Origin: Apostichopus japonicus
Taxonomy: Eukaryota > Echinodermata > Holothuroidea > Aspidochirotida > Stichopodidae
DNA: 64,000 nt
Direction of reading: 5' to 3'
Assembly: GCF_037975245.1 (NCBI RefSeq)
Contig: NC_092576.1
Location: forward strand, 31,536,611 to 31,600,610
The translations under genes were made by a program, and so were the position numbers. Below the pieces are notes generated by a model. That model did not search any database, was not told where the DNA came from, and saw only the letters and a program-made list of their open reading frames with translations. Positions 47,101-57,900 of this stretch are shown in pieces. Numbering within the stretch: the stretch's first letter is position 1; every line of letters begins with the position of its first letter.

Positions 47101-47161
47101 AAATACTTTCAATGTCACTGTTCAAGAGAGAAATGTCGTGTCTAACATCAAACACATACAT
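44143..47161 (-). mobile_element. Non-LTR retrotransposon (CR1/Jockey-like), 5'-truncated, intact RT frame
   Basis: A minus-strand frame of 873 codons (47161-44540) is uninterrupted. It starts inside the AP endonuclease (GVIYRPP, GDFN at 71-74, TDISDHFP near 137-143), then has the full reverse transcriptase: FLDLSKAFDTVDHN near 511-524, GVPQGSILGP at 569-578 and LFADD at 599-603. A C-terminal region (KRAVRHICH, FFTINSLIHNYNTRN, LRYRATNLWNSLP) follows. About 400 bp of 3' UTR ends in (AAATG)n at 44147-44177, the microsatellite-type tail of such elements. The first part of the endonuclease is missing, so this is a 5'-truncated but young copy. Confidence 0.85.
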
Positions 47162-47814
47162 GTATACAAGGTAGCTGGTAGCCTGTGGGCAACATATGCT
47201 GCCTGCACATACAAATCAGTGTCTTGAGCATCAATGGCGACTGGAGGAACCCGCCCGCTCAGCTTCACAAACCATTCCTGGATGCATTTATTGCATAGTG
47301 TAAATATTATTGTGTCAGCTCCTGTTTGTCTTTGGTTCTTCTTTGTTCAGCACATAATCACATATATCCTCTTGGTTCTTGCTTCATCCATCAGTCTAGT
47401 CTTTATTAAATTCTGTATTCTGGTCTTGTTACCATTGTTGGTGAGAATTTTCATGAAGTTTCTGTTTCTTGGAAATGACTCGTGCAGTTTTGGATACCCG
47501 TTTGGATACAGGTTAACAGAGGGGTGTTAAAGCAATCCAAATGGTACATTTCAGAAAGCACAGAAAAGCAAATTTCAATCTTGCATGACCTAAAAGACAT
47601 TGTTGTGACTAATTGTTAAGCAATTTTCCCTTACAGATTTAGGAACAATTTTCAGTATTTGTCGGTAGTTGCTATGACAACTGTTCCTTAAACTGTACCT
47701 ATGCCTGCTTTGGATGGTACCACTGTATTCACAGAGCACAATTACTTATGTTTAGACACCAACATCACTAGTTTCCTTTCATGAGTTTAGAAGTTACAGA
47801 TAAATTTTACTGTT
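47162..47814. other. No recognisable gene
   Basis: A plus-strand frame at 47234-47530 encodes a hydrophobic peptide with runs of Leu/Val/Phe, but it has no family match and A+T-rich DNA readily produces such frames. I do not support it as a gene. Confidence 0.4.
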
Positions 47815-48470
47815 TTTAGCTCATACCAGCATGCTGGTGTGAGCTATTGTTACAGTGAGGCGTCTATCACTCTATCCGTCAACAATTGGTAAAACCGCTC
47901 CTACTCGCACTGTGTTTGATGGAATTTCATGAAACTTGGACACAAGGACCATTGGGTATAGGGCCATCAGAGATGGTCCAAAATTTGGGGTCAAAGGTCA
48001 CCTGTGGGCCGTAATGGGCCATTTTGTGGAAATACGCAAAATGCTTCTTCTCCTACAGATTCCATGGTACAATGTTGAGGGTTTGTCACGATAGTACTAT
48101 GGAAGTTTTACCTTCAGGGTGTTCATGAATTTGAGATCAAAGATCAACTAGGGGTCTTTTGTGGCCAGGGCCGCGGCCCTATATTTTCAAATTGCTCCTG
48201 TTCGTACAGTGTATGGCCAGTTATAATGAAACTTGGTCACAACGCTCCTCGGGATGAGAGTTATGAGGGGTGTTCGGAAAATTGAGGTCAAATGTCATTT
48301 AGGGGGTCATCGGGGGTCATTCTTTGTAATATTTTCAAATATCTCAATCTCCTCAAGATTTTGATGGATCATATTCAAAGTTGAACTGATGATTGTTGGA
48401 TTGTGTATGAATAAGGTGATACCTAAAAATTTTTGGTCAAAAGTTAATTAATTACAATTAATCCCTATTG
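47815..48470 (+). repeat. Dispersed repeat (ttagctcata..gtgagctattg type)
   Basis: It starts with agctcataccagcatgctgg and tgtgagctattgttacagtg, and continues with diverged phrases ttcatgaaacttggacacaa / taatgaaacttggtcacaac and aggtcaaaggtcacc / gaggtcaaatgtcatt. It looks like two or three internal units of about 200-250 bp. Similar sequence is widely dispersed in marine invertebrates as I recall. Confidence 0.55.
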
Positions 48471-50194
48471 TTTAAAAAAATCTGAGCCTTCACTTTTTGC
48501 CAAAGCTCCTTTAATTTGTCTCCCAGTCTCTGCAGTGTTTATTTACATTTGTGGTTAAGCTCTGCAGAGGCTGTTAGTGTAATTAAAGCAGGACTGGGAG
48601 TTGTTATTAACTGTTGAACTGTAAGCATGAGAGCCCTATAGCCAATCAGCACTTGCCGATTCTTAGAAGTCTTTGAGCCTGAGGTATGTAGGCAGCCAGC
48701 CAAAATTTTGGCAAGGAGTGCTTCAGGTCTGCTCAGGTAGAGGGGAGAAAGTTTAACAGGGTAGGTCAGTGGTATTGTTCGAGAGAGTGGGTAAAATAGG
48801 ATTTAAAGGGGGAAAATAGGAATTATAGCCAGTGGTGTGGCCAGGATTCTGCTAACCGAGGGGGGGGGGGTTATCCCTCATGGGCCCAAAATTTGTGGAA
48901 TCTGAAAAATGGCCTGAAATATGGTGGGCCATGAAGTTTTGTGGGCCCTACATTTTTAAGCTTGAAAAGGTATGAGCTTCTGCACCATTGGTGCTCTAGT
49001 TTGGTGGTTGCCATAGCAACAGCCACACAAAAAGTTTTTGACCCTAAGCCAAGGTATATATACAGTACTGATTTCGCTTAACTCCCGTTAAAATTCGTTA
49101 AAAGGAAAATAACCGAATTTCCACGTTTTGTCATCGAAATTCCCCGATTTTTATCGAAATTCCACGAATTTTAACGATTGGTTATTTCGGTCATTTCCTT
49201 CGTGGAATTTTCAACGATACGTTGAAATTCTTTTTTAAACGAAATAGAAGGTCAATGTGTGGTTACGAGAAACGTCGGAAAACGAGCAACTTCGTTTATT
49301 AGTATTGATTAGACTTTGGAACAGTCGTTTGAAGGCAGGAATTTTCTCAAGAACATTCCTGTACTTACTGAGTAGTGACACTCAAAGAAACATGTAGTGA
49401 AACTGACGGGGGACGTTTTCTAACTGTGAACCCCAAACACAGTGACATAAGTCTTAACTTCGCCAGGACGTAAGAGAGGTTGCAGTCAAAGCTATGTACC
49501 ACGAGGCACCCTTCCAGATAAATTATGAGTGCTGTTTAACCATTTAAATAACAATGAATGGACATATAAACTTGGTTTACTTGCAGATTACGAAAAAAAG
49601 TTATTTTTTAGAGATGTAAATTTGGTTTTTTATTAGAGTTGGAGTATGAAACTTTGTTTCTGAGCGAAAACATGTAACTTGAAGCAAAATAAAGATGCCC
49701 CGCCCATTCTGCGAGGACGCTTCCATTTTTCGAAAAGGCGTTTTCTCTTTTTATTTTTTCTATTTTGTTTACTTTTAAACATGAAAATTATTTTAAAATA
49801 TGTAAAGAACTTAGTAATGTACTGCAAACTATCTATAAAAACAAAAAAACGATGTTTTAGGCATGAATAATGTGTTTAATATAACTAAAGTAGTAGGCCA
49901 ATAGTCATGAGCTCATGATGATAGTGTCGTCAATTCGTTTTCTCAGTTTATATTTGCGACATATCACCCGTGTACATCGATCAATGGCATGGTGAAAACC
50001 CCGTGTGAAAATATGTTGACCCCAAAAGACGCAAATGGCCGTTCTAGAAAGTACCGTCATAACATTAACAACACAAGGCCAGTTTGCTCTCTCAGGTCCG
50101 CACGTGTACAGCCATTTTTTCACACATGATATTATGCTGTGCATGCATTGCGGGCGCGATTGCGGCAAACATAAAAGAAAATGAATGAAACTGA

Positions 50195-50600
50195 AAAACT
50201 TACGATATTTTTTCACAAATATTGATGCTTAGATAAGTGCTTCCTCACAATCAACGAGCCGCCCTAAAATTCGCTCCGCTTACGGAAAAACTTCTATATA
50301 TATAACAAATGGAAAAACCCAAGTTTTTACACACATAATTCCAACTGACATTGGTCACAGAACATAAGTAGGTCATTGACATTCGAACTTGGCAACTTGC
50401 CCAAGTTCATCGCACCATGGGAACGACACAACACATTGAACATGATGTTATATTCTCCCGCCATCTGGACGCCGAGTGTAATATGCAAATTATGAATGGT
50501 ACTGCGCAGCGTGGTTAAATCTTAACCTATTGCGACACAAATTTTGGGAAGCTGTTGTTTGAAGTAACTTTTGTATCAAATGTAAGGTACTGTATCATGT
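50195..50600 (-). repeat. Inverted copy of the 2280-2968 repeat
   Basis: The minus strand matches the 2.3-2.9 kb repeat over its whole length: caatcaacgagccgcc, cattggtcacagaacataag, atctggacgccga and aacttttgtatcaaatgtaa. It lacks the internal duplication and is nested within the 49061-52854 element. Confidence 0.8.
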
Positions 50601-50659
50601 ATGTGACCAGGGGCGTAGCGAAGGGTTTTGTTGTTGTTGGGAGGGTGTGGAGAATTTGA

Positions 50660-50860
50660 TTTGCCGACGGATCTGGAAGTGGTGACTGAAATGGGGGAGG
50701 GGTCTAAGGGGAGGGGGGTCCCCCTCCCCTTTGGAAAATTTTTAGTTTTGAAACGTCCTTAGATGCAATCTGGTGCATATTTTAAGTCAAATTTGACTTG
50801 CCGACGGATCTGGAAGTGGTGACTGAAATGGGGGAGGGGTCTAAGGGGAGGGGGACGGCG
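50660..50860. repeat. Short G-rich direct duplication
   Basis: The phrase ccgacggatctggaagtggt followed by gactgaaatgggggagggg occurs at about 50664 and again at about 50800, separated by about 135 bp. Confidence 0.6.
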
Positions 50861-52169
50861 GGAAACGGCGTTTAAACGTTTAACCGACCGGCAGGGGATA
50901 CGGTGAAACGGTTAGCGAAATATCTGATAGGTCACACCCTTATTTAAACACACACAACAAAACGCCCTTATTCAATGAAAATATACTGAAAACCATATCG
51001 CAAAAACACAAAATCGCTTATAACTCGAAAACGGAAGGAGACATCGACTTTTGTCGGCTGTATAGGGATTTCCTAAACCGAATTTTGATGCGCTCTATCC
51101 ACCTGTGTCATTTATGAGCTTCTCTGACGTAAGCTGCAGTACGTATTTTCTCTGTACCAGTTCCGCGAAATTTATTTACGCAGTAAACATCGTTCATTAT
51201 GTTTTCTTTCACAACGAATATTCAAAGTTGTGCTCCACACGCTTCACAGATATTGTTTTATGTCGTTCATTTTTCAATTCTACTTTAAAATTACATTTTC
51301 GAACGATGCATTGCATGCCTTATCAAGCATTCCTGATTAGTAAAACTAAGGAAGGATATTCAAATATATATTATTTTCATTTGACATGATTTTATGAGTT
51401 GTTCCACTTGAAAAACGATGATAAAACCGAAAAACAAAACATTTACTTCTCATGTGACGCATACCGGGAGACTCATAAAAACTCCCCCTACTCATTAAAA
51501 TAAACTTATACATGCCGTCAGGCCAGTTGAAAGCCGTCAGGCCAGTTGAAAGCCCTCCCCAGTAATGTTTGATCAGCTCTTCCCAATATACAATACTCAA
51601 ATAAGCAATGAAAATATATTCATTTTCCACAGAAATCTACCCAACGTGGGCCCCAAGTCACTGCTTTATTTTCTTAGTAGTCATGGAAACAATTGTTTGC
51701 AACTCTCTTGCTGGCCAGGTGTTTTCAAGTTTTATTAATAGCACGACTTTTGATTGGTTCATTCAAGATAAACTTTCTATCCCTGCTGGATTGTTCTACT
51801 TATATATATATGAATGAATATTTGGTTTTCAATTAACTAAGTAACAGATAACATCCATTCCATTACGAACAGTAGGGGTAAAATAATGTTTGCTTCTAGA
51901 GGCAGCCAGCCATGAAGGTTCTGCGGTGCTAAACCCCCCACGAAGATAAATACTATGCTAATTAACATAAGGTAGGCGTGAATTTGACAAAGCCAAGTTT
52001 ATGATTGGACTAAGCCTTTCAAAAAAGTTTGGTGGTGGGGATATCCAGGGTAGGGAATGCACATGTAAGCAGCATACTACAGGTGGCCCAGACCCAGGCT
52101 GCGACCTTACCAGGGCAGTCCATCTGCTTTCGCGGGCAACTTACAGTAACGGGTTAGGGGGAAAATAAG

Positions 52170-52192
52170 TTTTTTTTTTTTTTTTTTTTTTT
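52170..52192. repeat. T homopolymer (about 23)
   Basis: A run of T on the plus strand lies inside the TIR element. Read from the minus strand it could be the A tail of a small retroposed insert, but no body was identified. Confidence 0.6.
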
Positions 52193-53482
52193 TGCGTGCA
52201 TTGAAGTCGGGGGAGATTTTTTGGACGGAATGCGCTCTCAGAAAAGTTTGAAAGTGAGTGCGGTTCTGTAGTAAACGGTACCGTAGTACGTCAAGTAACA
52301 CAGGAATTTTTTGGAAATAAAGATCTCTTTGATATCCAGCTACGACTGTTTCATTGTTGATATTTTTTTCTTGTTTTTTCTGACACTGCGTTCCTTGGTG
52401 AGTTAACTTAAACTTATCCTAGTTTAATACTAGCCTATAACTTAAGAGTCATAGAATGTGCTTGCTACGATCGACCAAGACTAGTTTTTATTATCCTAGC
52501 CAAATCATTTTTCAAACACCTAGTACAGGACTTACTCCGTCTTATATACAATCACACTTTTGCAACGTTTGTAATATTCCTCGGCAACTTCTGGTAGAGT
52601 CTGAAAACGGCTGTAGTTACACTAAGGATTCAACGCAAGTCACAACCTTGATATGTCTAGAATTGCCTTTGCCGTTTTTGATCGCGATAACTTTCGTGGA
52701 AATTTCGTTGAAACTTCGTTGACAACCGTGCCCGCAGTAGTCTAAATCTTGTCAACGAAATTAACCGAATTTCAACTTTTTTTTATCGATTTTTAACTTT
52801 TGCTATCGATCGTTGATTTTTTTTCAACGGGAGTTAAGCGAAATCAGTACTGTAGGAGCCTAAATTGTTTGATTTACCCTAATGCATCATTACAGACCAG
52901 GAAACCTTGGTTCAAAGATGTTGATCACAGTGAATAGGGTTTCAATGCCACTATAGTGTGTCACATTCAAATAAGATTATTCATGTAGCATCATTGAAAC
53001 CACACTGCAGTTTTGCTGTCTGGTTATTAATAAAACATTGAACCATCCATATGCAACAACAAAACAATGCAGCATATATTTTGACAGTTAACAGAATGAT
53101 GTAAATATTTAGTTTCAGTATTTTTCTCATATTTTTAAGAAAGAAAAACAGGTTAGCAGAAGCAATGGGCAGGGGCTGTTCTGACACGACCCCTTCGCGC
53201 TTCGTAGACTGTCTGGAGTAAATCACGTGACAATGGAGCTGAATCCTGAACTTCAAGGTAGATGCCTTTAACTCTGACATTTTCATTTGTGAATCTTTAC
53301 TTTCTTTTGGTAAAAATGTAACCCCCCCTGTCGTCTTAATAACACAGAACAGTAACAAAACTGTATTATCAGTACCGAATAAACAATTGAGATTTACATG
53401 TTCCCATGTGTGCCATTAACTTTTTGTTCATAAATTTTAGTCATACGTAGAACATTTACATGTTGTTAATTTTTGTCTTCAG

Positions 53483-54981
53483 AAAAGAAAATATTCCTGA
53501 TAGAAGGTCTCAAAAAGACATATAAAAACCAATATGATGCGATTCAACCGCTACCATATGTTAAAGATAGACTTTATTGTGTGGACAAGGTCTTTGTAGA
53601 AGGGGGCATTGAAGTTTGTCTGGCACCAGAGCTAACGCGAGGTCCCGGAGGATCATGGGAGCGTTTAGAATCTTACAAAAGTGTTTATACTGACTTCCGG
53701 TTTAAATCCAAGAGACGCATAATACAAGGAGAGCCCGGGTATGGTAAGTCGACGTTAACCCTTCAGCTGGCCTACGATTGGTGCAATGATGTATGGGATT
53801 CCCCGATAAAAAATGTAGAAATTCTAATTCTTCTTCGGCTAAGACAACTTGGAAGAGTAAAGCATCTCTTTGGGGCGATTAAGTCGTTCCTTCTATCCCA
53901 TGAACCCCGTGTTAGCCAACATGATATTGAAAAGATCATTAACAGTTGCTCGTCCGTCCACATTACTTTGGATGGATATGATGAGTATCCTGGCAGGGAC
54001 AGCAATGATAATGATGATGTACACAGGATCATCAAGATGGAACTGTTTGAAGACTTTGATGTTAGCTTAACGACAAGATATCTTCCAGACAATCTCCGAC
54101 AAGAAACTAAGAGGGCCAAACTAACAGGGTTCGATGACAAAGCTAGGGATGAGTACATCCGCAAGGCCGTAGTAGGTAAAAACGATGAGGCAATGGAAGA
54201 AATAAAACAACGGCTATACGAAAACTCCATCCTTGCTGATCTTTGCCAGGTGCCTCTGATATTTGTGATGTTTGCCCACATGGCTCATGATCAGAGAGAC
54301 GTCATGAAGTTCAAGTCTGTCACACAGTTTTTTAAACACATAATTCGATGTTTTTACGACCATCTGAATCGGAAACGGAAACTTAACGACAATAGACACA
54401 ACAGGTATCTTCTTGTAATGGAACATCATGAGCTAGACAAAATAGCTTTTGCAGGATTAAACAAGAAAAACCAACAGTTGTCATGGATTAAGACTGAATT
54501 TTGCCAAAGAGTTGGGCCAGAATCTTATCACCAGTATATTTTAATTGGTATTTTGGTGGAAGAAGATGTAGTGAGCGATGATTCTACTGTAGACAATGTA
54601 CTGTTTACAACAGAGGTCCGTTTCTATCATAAACTATTCTGTGAATGGTATGCAGCCCACCACCTTGTCACTCTTGTTAAGAACGCAGACAATATCAAAG
54701 AAACGCTCAGGTTCTTGGATCCATTTGATCTTCAGTACCTCTTTAGATTTGCTTGTGGTCTGGATCCCGATGCTGGAAAGAAACTGATCAACCATTTGAA
54801 GAGTTTACCAGGCGGTGATACTTTTGCCATCCTCTGTATCCTGGAACAAACTGGTGATGTCAACGACATTATGGGTTCTGTGAAAGATCTCTGTTCACGT
54901 GACGTTAAGATACAGGAAGGCGACAGCGCTCTTCTTCAAAGATCAACGACACAGTTGCTGGAGATTGCATCTAACAATGAT
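53483..54981 (+). CDS. Second gene: NACHT exon
   Basis: This is a 1499-nt exon after TTTTGTCTTCAG, phase 1 in and phase 0 out, open throughout. Walker A is GEPGYGKST at 53728-53754. Walker B is HITLDGYDEYP around 53961-53993. The sensor position reads LTTRY instead of LTTRP. Conserved QVPLIFVMFAHMAH and EVRFYHKLFCEWYAAHHL are in the same places as in the first gene. Between the linker and Walker A there is a Gly/Arg-rich stretch (LTRGPGGSWERLES) not seen in the first gene. It ends LLEIASNND|GTAAGT. An intact frame of about 500 codons argues for a functional gene. Confidence 0.9.
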
Positions 54982-57900
54982 GTAAGTCGGCTAATGAAAA
55001 ATAGTCCTTTAACATTTAAAAAGAAGAGAGTAACCTAAATAACCAATTTTTTCTGCATATCTGAACAAAAATGGGTATTTCGTACTGTACACAGAGAAAC
55101 CTTGTATCAAAGGCTCTAAGTGTAGTGTAACTTTTCTTTCTAATGAATGAATTGATAGCGCAGTGAATTGACTTTGATAAATTAGTCAATTTTGTTTAGT
55201 TATACATTCAAAAGTTCTGAAACAATGTAACACAATGTAACAAATGTCATAGTCATACTCAGTCTGATCATTGAAAGCCACACAATATATGCCAATGGGT
55301 GTTTAGGTTTTTTTTTCCTACACCTAAGTTAGGAACTGTTAACTATTTGTATAATGATTTTGTTTTTCTTTATTCTCAAGTCCATTGACAGTCATTGAAA
55401 AGTATATTATTTTAAACCGCTTTAAATATTTCATAGATTTAAAGAAGTTGGATGGTTTTCTTAGCTAATGAATAAACACTGTTTTTTTCAGGAAAATTGC
55501 AAAGGTTGTCGTATATTTAAACTGATTAGAAAAATATCTGCATGTGCCAATTGCGCTAAAACTCTAGTTCACGTTCATTATTTGACACCAAATCAATATG
55601 ATGATGTATTTAGAAAATTGAATATATACTTCAACATAAAAGCATGACGTGTAAATGCTTTGGAATTTCAAAAAGAGTTAAGAATATATACCAAAGTCTT
55701 CAAGAATTATATTAAAAGTTAAATGTTTCGGTGATTACATTTAGTCTGGAACAGCAAGCCGTTTATGTTAGATGAAATTGGTTAATCATGTAAGTTACTG
55801 CTTTAACATTATGTAATCTCAGTTATCATTAATGCCAATGTATTGTCGGTAACCGATACTTTACAATGGGATGGTCATAACAGTTATTGGGCAGTTGTTC
55901 TATAAACATAAAACTACACAATAAAGAGGAGGAAACTGGTAGAACATTTAAGAAAATACAATTTCATACATTGCATGGCTACGCATGCAGTAACGTATGC
56001 TACTTGTTGATGATTTATTAGTGATGTCACTGATATACAGTAGTAGCACATCGACAGAATTCCTGGTTTACGCTAAGTCGTCTGATATTACTAAGACAAA
56101 TTGAAAGCAATCGTTTGTTTTTCATTAAGGTAATATGTATTAGCAAAGTTTGGGAGAGATGAATGATCACAGTTTGTTCCTTGCTATAAAAGTCGTTGCC
56201 TGTAATCCTCTCAACAGTGTACCAACTTGACTAGCTGTACTTACAGTAGTATTTGCACTAATTTTCGAAATATCATGTTTACTGTACCCAATATACACAC
56301 ATTTACTTCGCTCCTCGCTTACCTGTCTCCTCACAACCTTAGCACCTCATTCTACCGTGCCTATAAAGTCCTGGTAAAATAATAACACTGTGCGCCCTCT
56401 ATGACCGAACCCCCCCCTCGGTCACTCCTCATTACTCATTCTACCATTAAAAGTGTCTTCACGTGAATTTCTTGTGGATATATTTCCCTTGGATTTCGTC
56501 TTGGTTTTCTTTAGCGATCTTTGGAAGTTTCTTTCCTCGGATTCTTAGGAGTATTGCAGTCCTTTCCAGCCCGATAAGTATCCTTTTTTGTTGAAAGGGA
56601 GGGTTTTGGGGACTGTTTTTATTCCTAGTGCGTTTCCGCCCTTAGGTTTTTTGCGGGGGTAGCAGTTCCGCGAACTGCCTAGGTTTCCCGCCAATTTCCC
56701 TTCCCCACGCTATAGGCGTGTCGTTGTATTTTCATGTTCATAGCATGTCTACATTGTATTTCTATTCACGATTTCTTCTTCTATATTTCGCTCTCTCATG
56801 TTCTTTTTCAGCTTGTGTTGATTTTGTTAGGCCACTTCGTAGCGTTTTTTGTATTTTGCCGTTGCTAGGTTACGCTACGTACCTTTACTCACCGTTATAT
56901 ACCTCCCGTTCTTTCCCGCTCTCTTGTTAGTTCGCATATTTCCGTAAGCTTAAGAGTTAGTCTTTCCTTAATTCGAGCGTTTTAGTTGGTCTCGTAACCA
57001 GCTGAAGTTTTTTTTTAACTTTTCGATGTTTCGGCCAGGCAGATCCTGGGTCGAACACGATTTGTGTCCTAAGTGTAGAACCTACACCAGACGGGACCCA
57101 TGCCTGGTCTGTATAAATTTTTCGCCAGCCCAGTGGCACTAGATAGACCAGTGGCTTACGAGTCTAAGAAGCAAGCTTTAGGGCAGGCTGGACTTGATTC
57201 CTTAGGCCATCGGTGCCCCAGAAAAAGATATAGGAGAGACAAGAGAGAGAGAGAGAGAGGAGGAGGGAGAAGTGAGAGAGGTGGAGGAAAGTGGCCAGGA
57301 GAGGGCCGAAGGAGAGGTGGAGAGAGAGAGAAAGAGTACCCCTAACGGTCCCGGTGATGTCCGGTTGATTACGGCCAGAGGGAAGGGCAGGAGCAAGGCT
57401 CCTGCCAAGAAAAGACCTCTTAAGAAGAGGCACGGCTCGGCCGGGCTAGAGGCAACGTCTCAGTCCGGGTCGCAGCAAAGAGTACCCCTAACGGTCCCGG
57501 CGACGTCCGGTTGATTACGGCCAGAGGGAAGGGCAGGAGCAAGGCTCCCGCCAAGAAAAGACCTCTTGAGAAGAGGCACGGCTCGGCCGGGCTAGAGGCA
57601 ACGTCTCAGTCCGGGTCGCAGCAAGAGAGACCCATGGAGCGCGGGCTACAGGCCACGGAGAGCTCGGGTCCGAGAGAGAGAGTACGACCGAGGGGTCGCT
57701 GAAACGGAGCCGGTCCCATAGCAGGCTCCGGGGAGCCCGGGTCCGGCGAGAAAAAAAAAAAAAAAAAAAAAAAATCCCACCGGAAAGGACAGAATGTCCG
57801 GGTCGAGGAGTACCGGCGTGGTGGTACCCGGCGTGGTACGCACACAGAGACGGGCTCCGGGAGCCTGGGTCCGGCGAGGCCCCGGGCCCGGCGAGACCCT

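Larger units (their letters stand above)
49061..52854. mobile_element. 3.8-kb element with perfect 29-bp inverted ends (TA target)
   Basis: tacagtactgatttcgctta plus actcccgtt at 49061-49089 is exactly inverted at 52826-52854. Beyond it, both ends are rich in cgaaatt/aacg words (accgaatttccacg, aacgattgg). If TA is the target duplication the element begins CAGTACTG. The interior has no transposase, and it includes the inverted copy of the 2.3-2.9 kb repeat. It lies about 630 bp upstream of the second NACHT exon. Confidence 0.75.

Noticed and set aside
47234-47530. Small membrane protein gene
   Set aside because: It is hydrophobic only because of T-rich DNA; no homologue, splice context or promoter.
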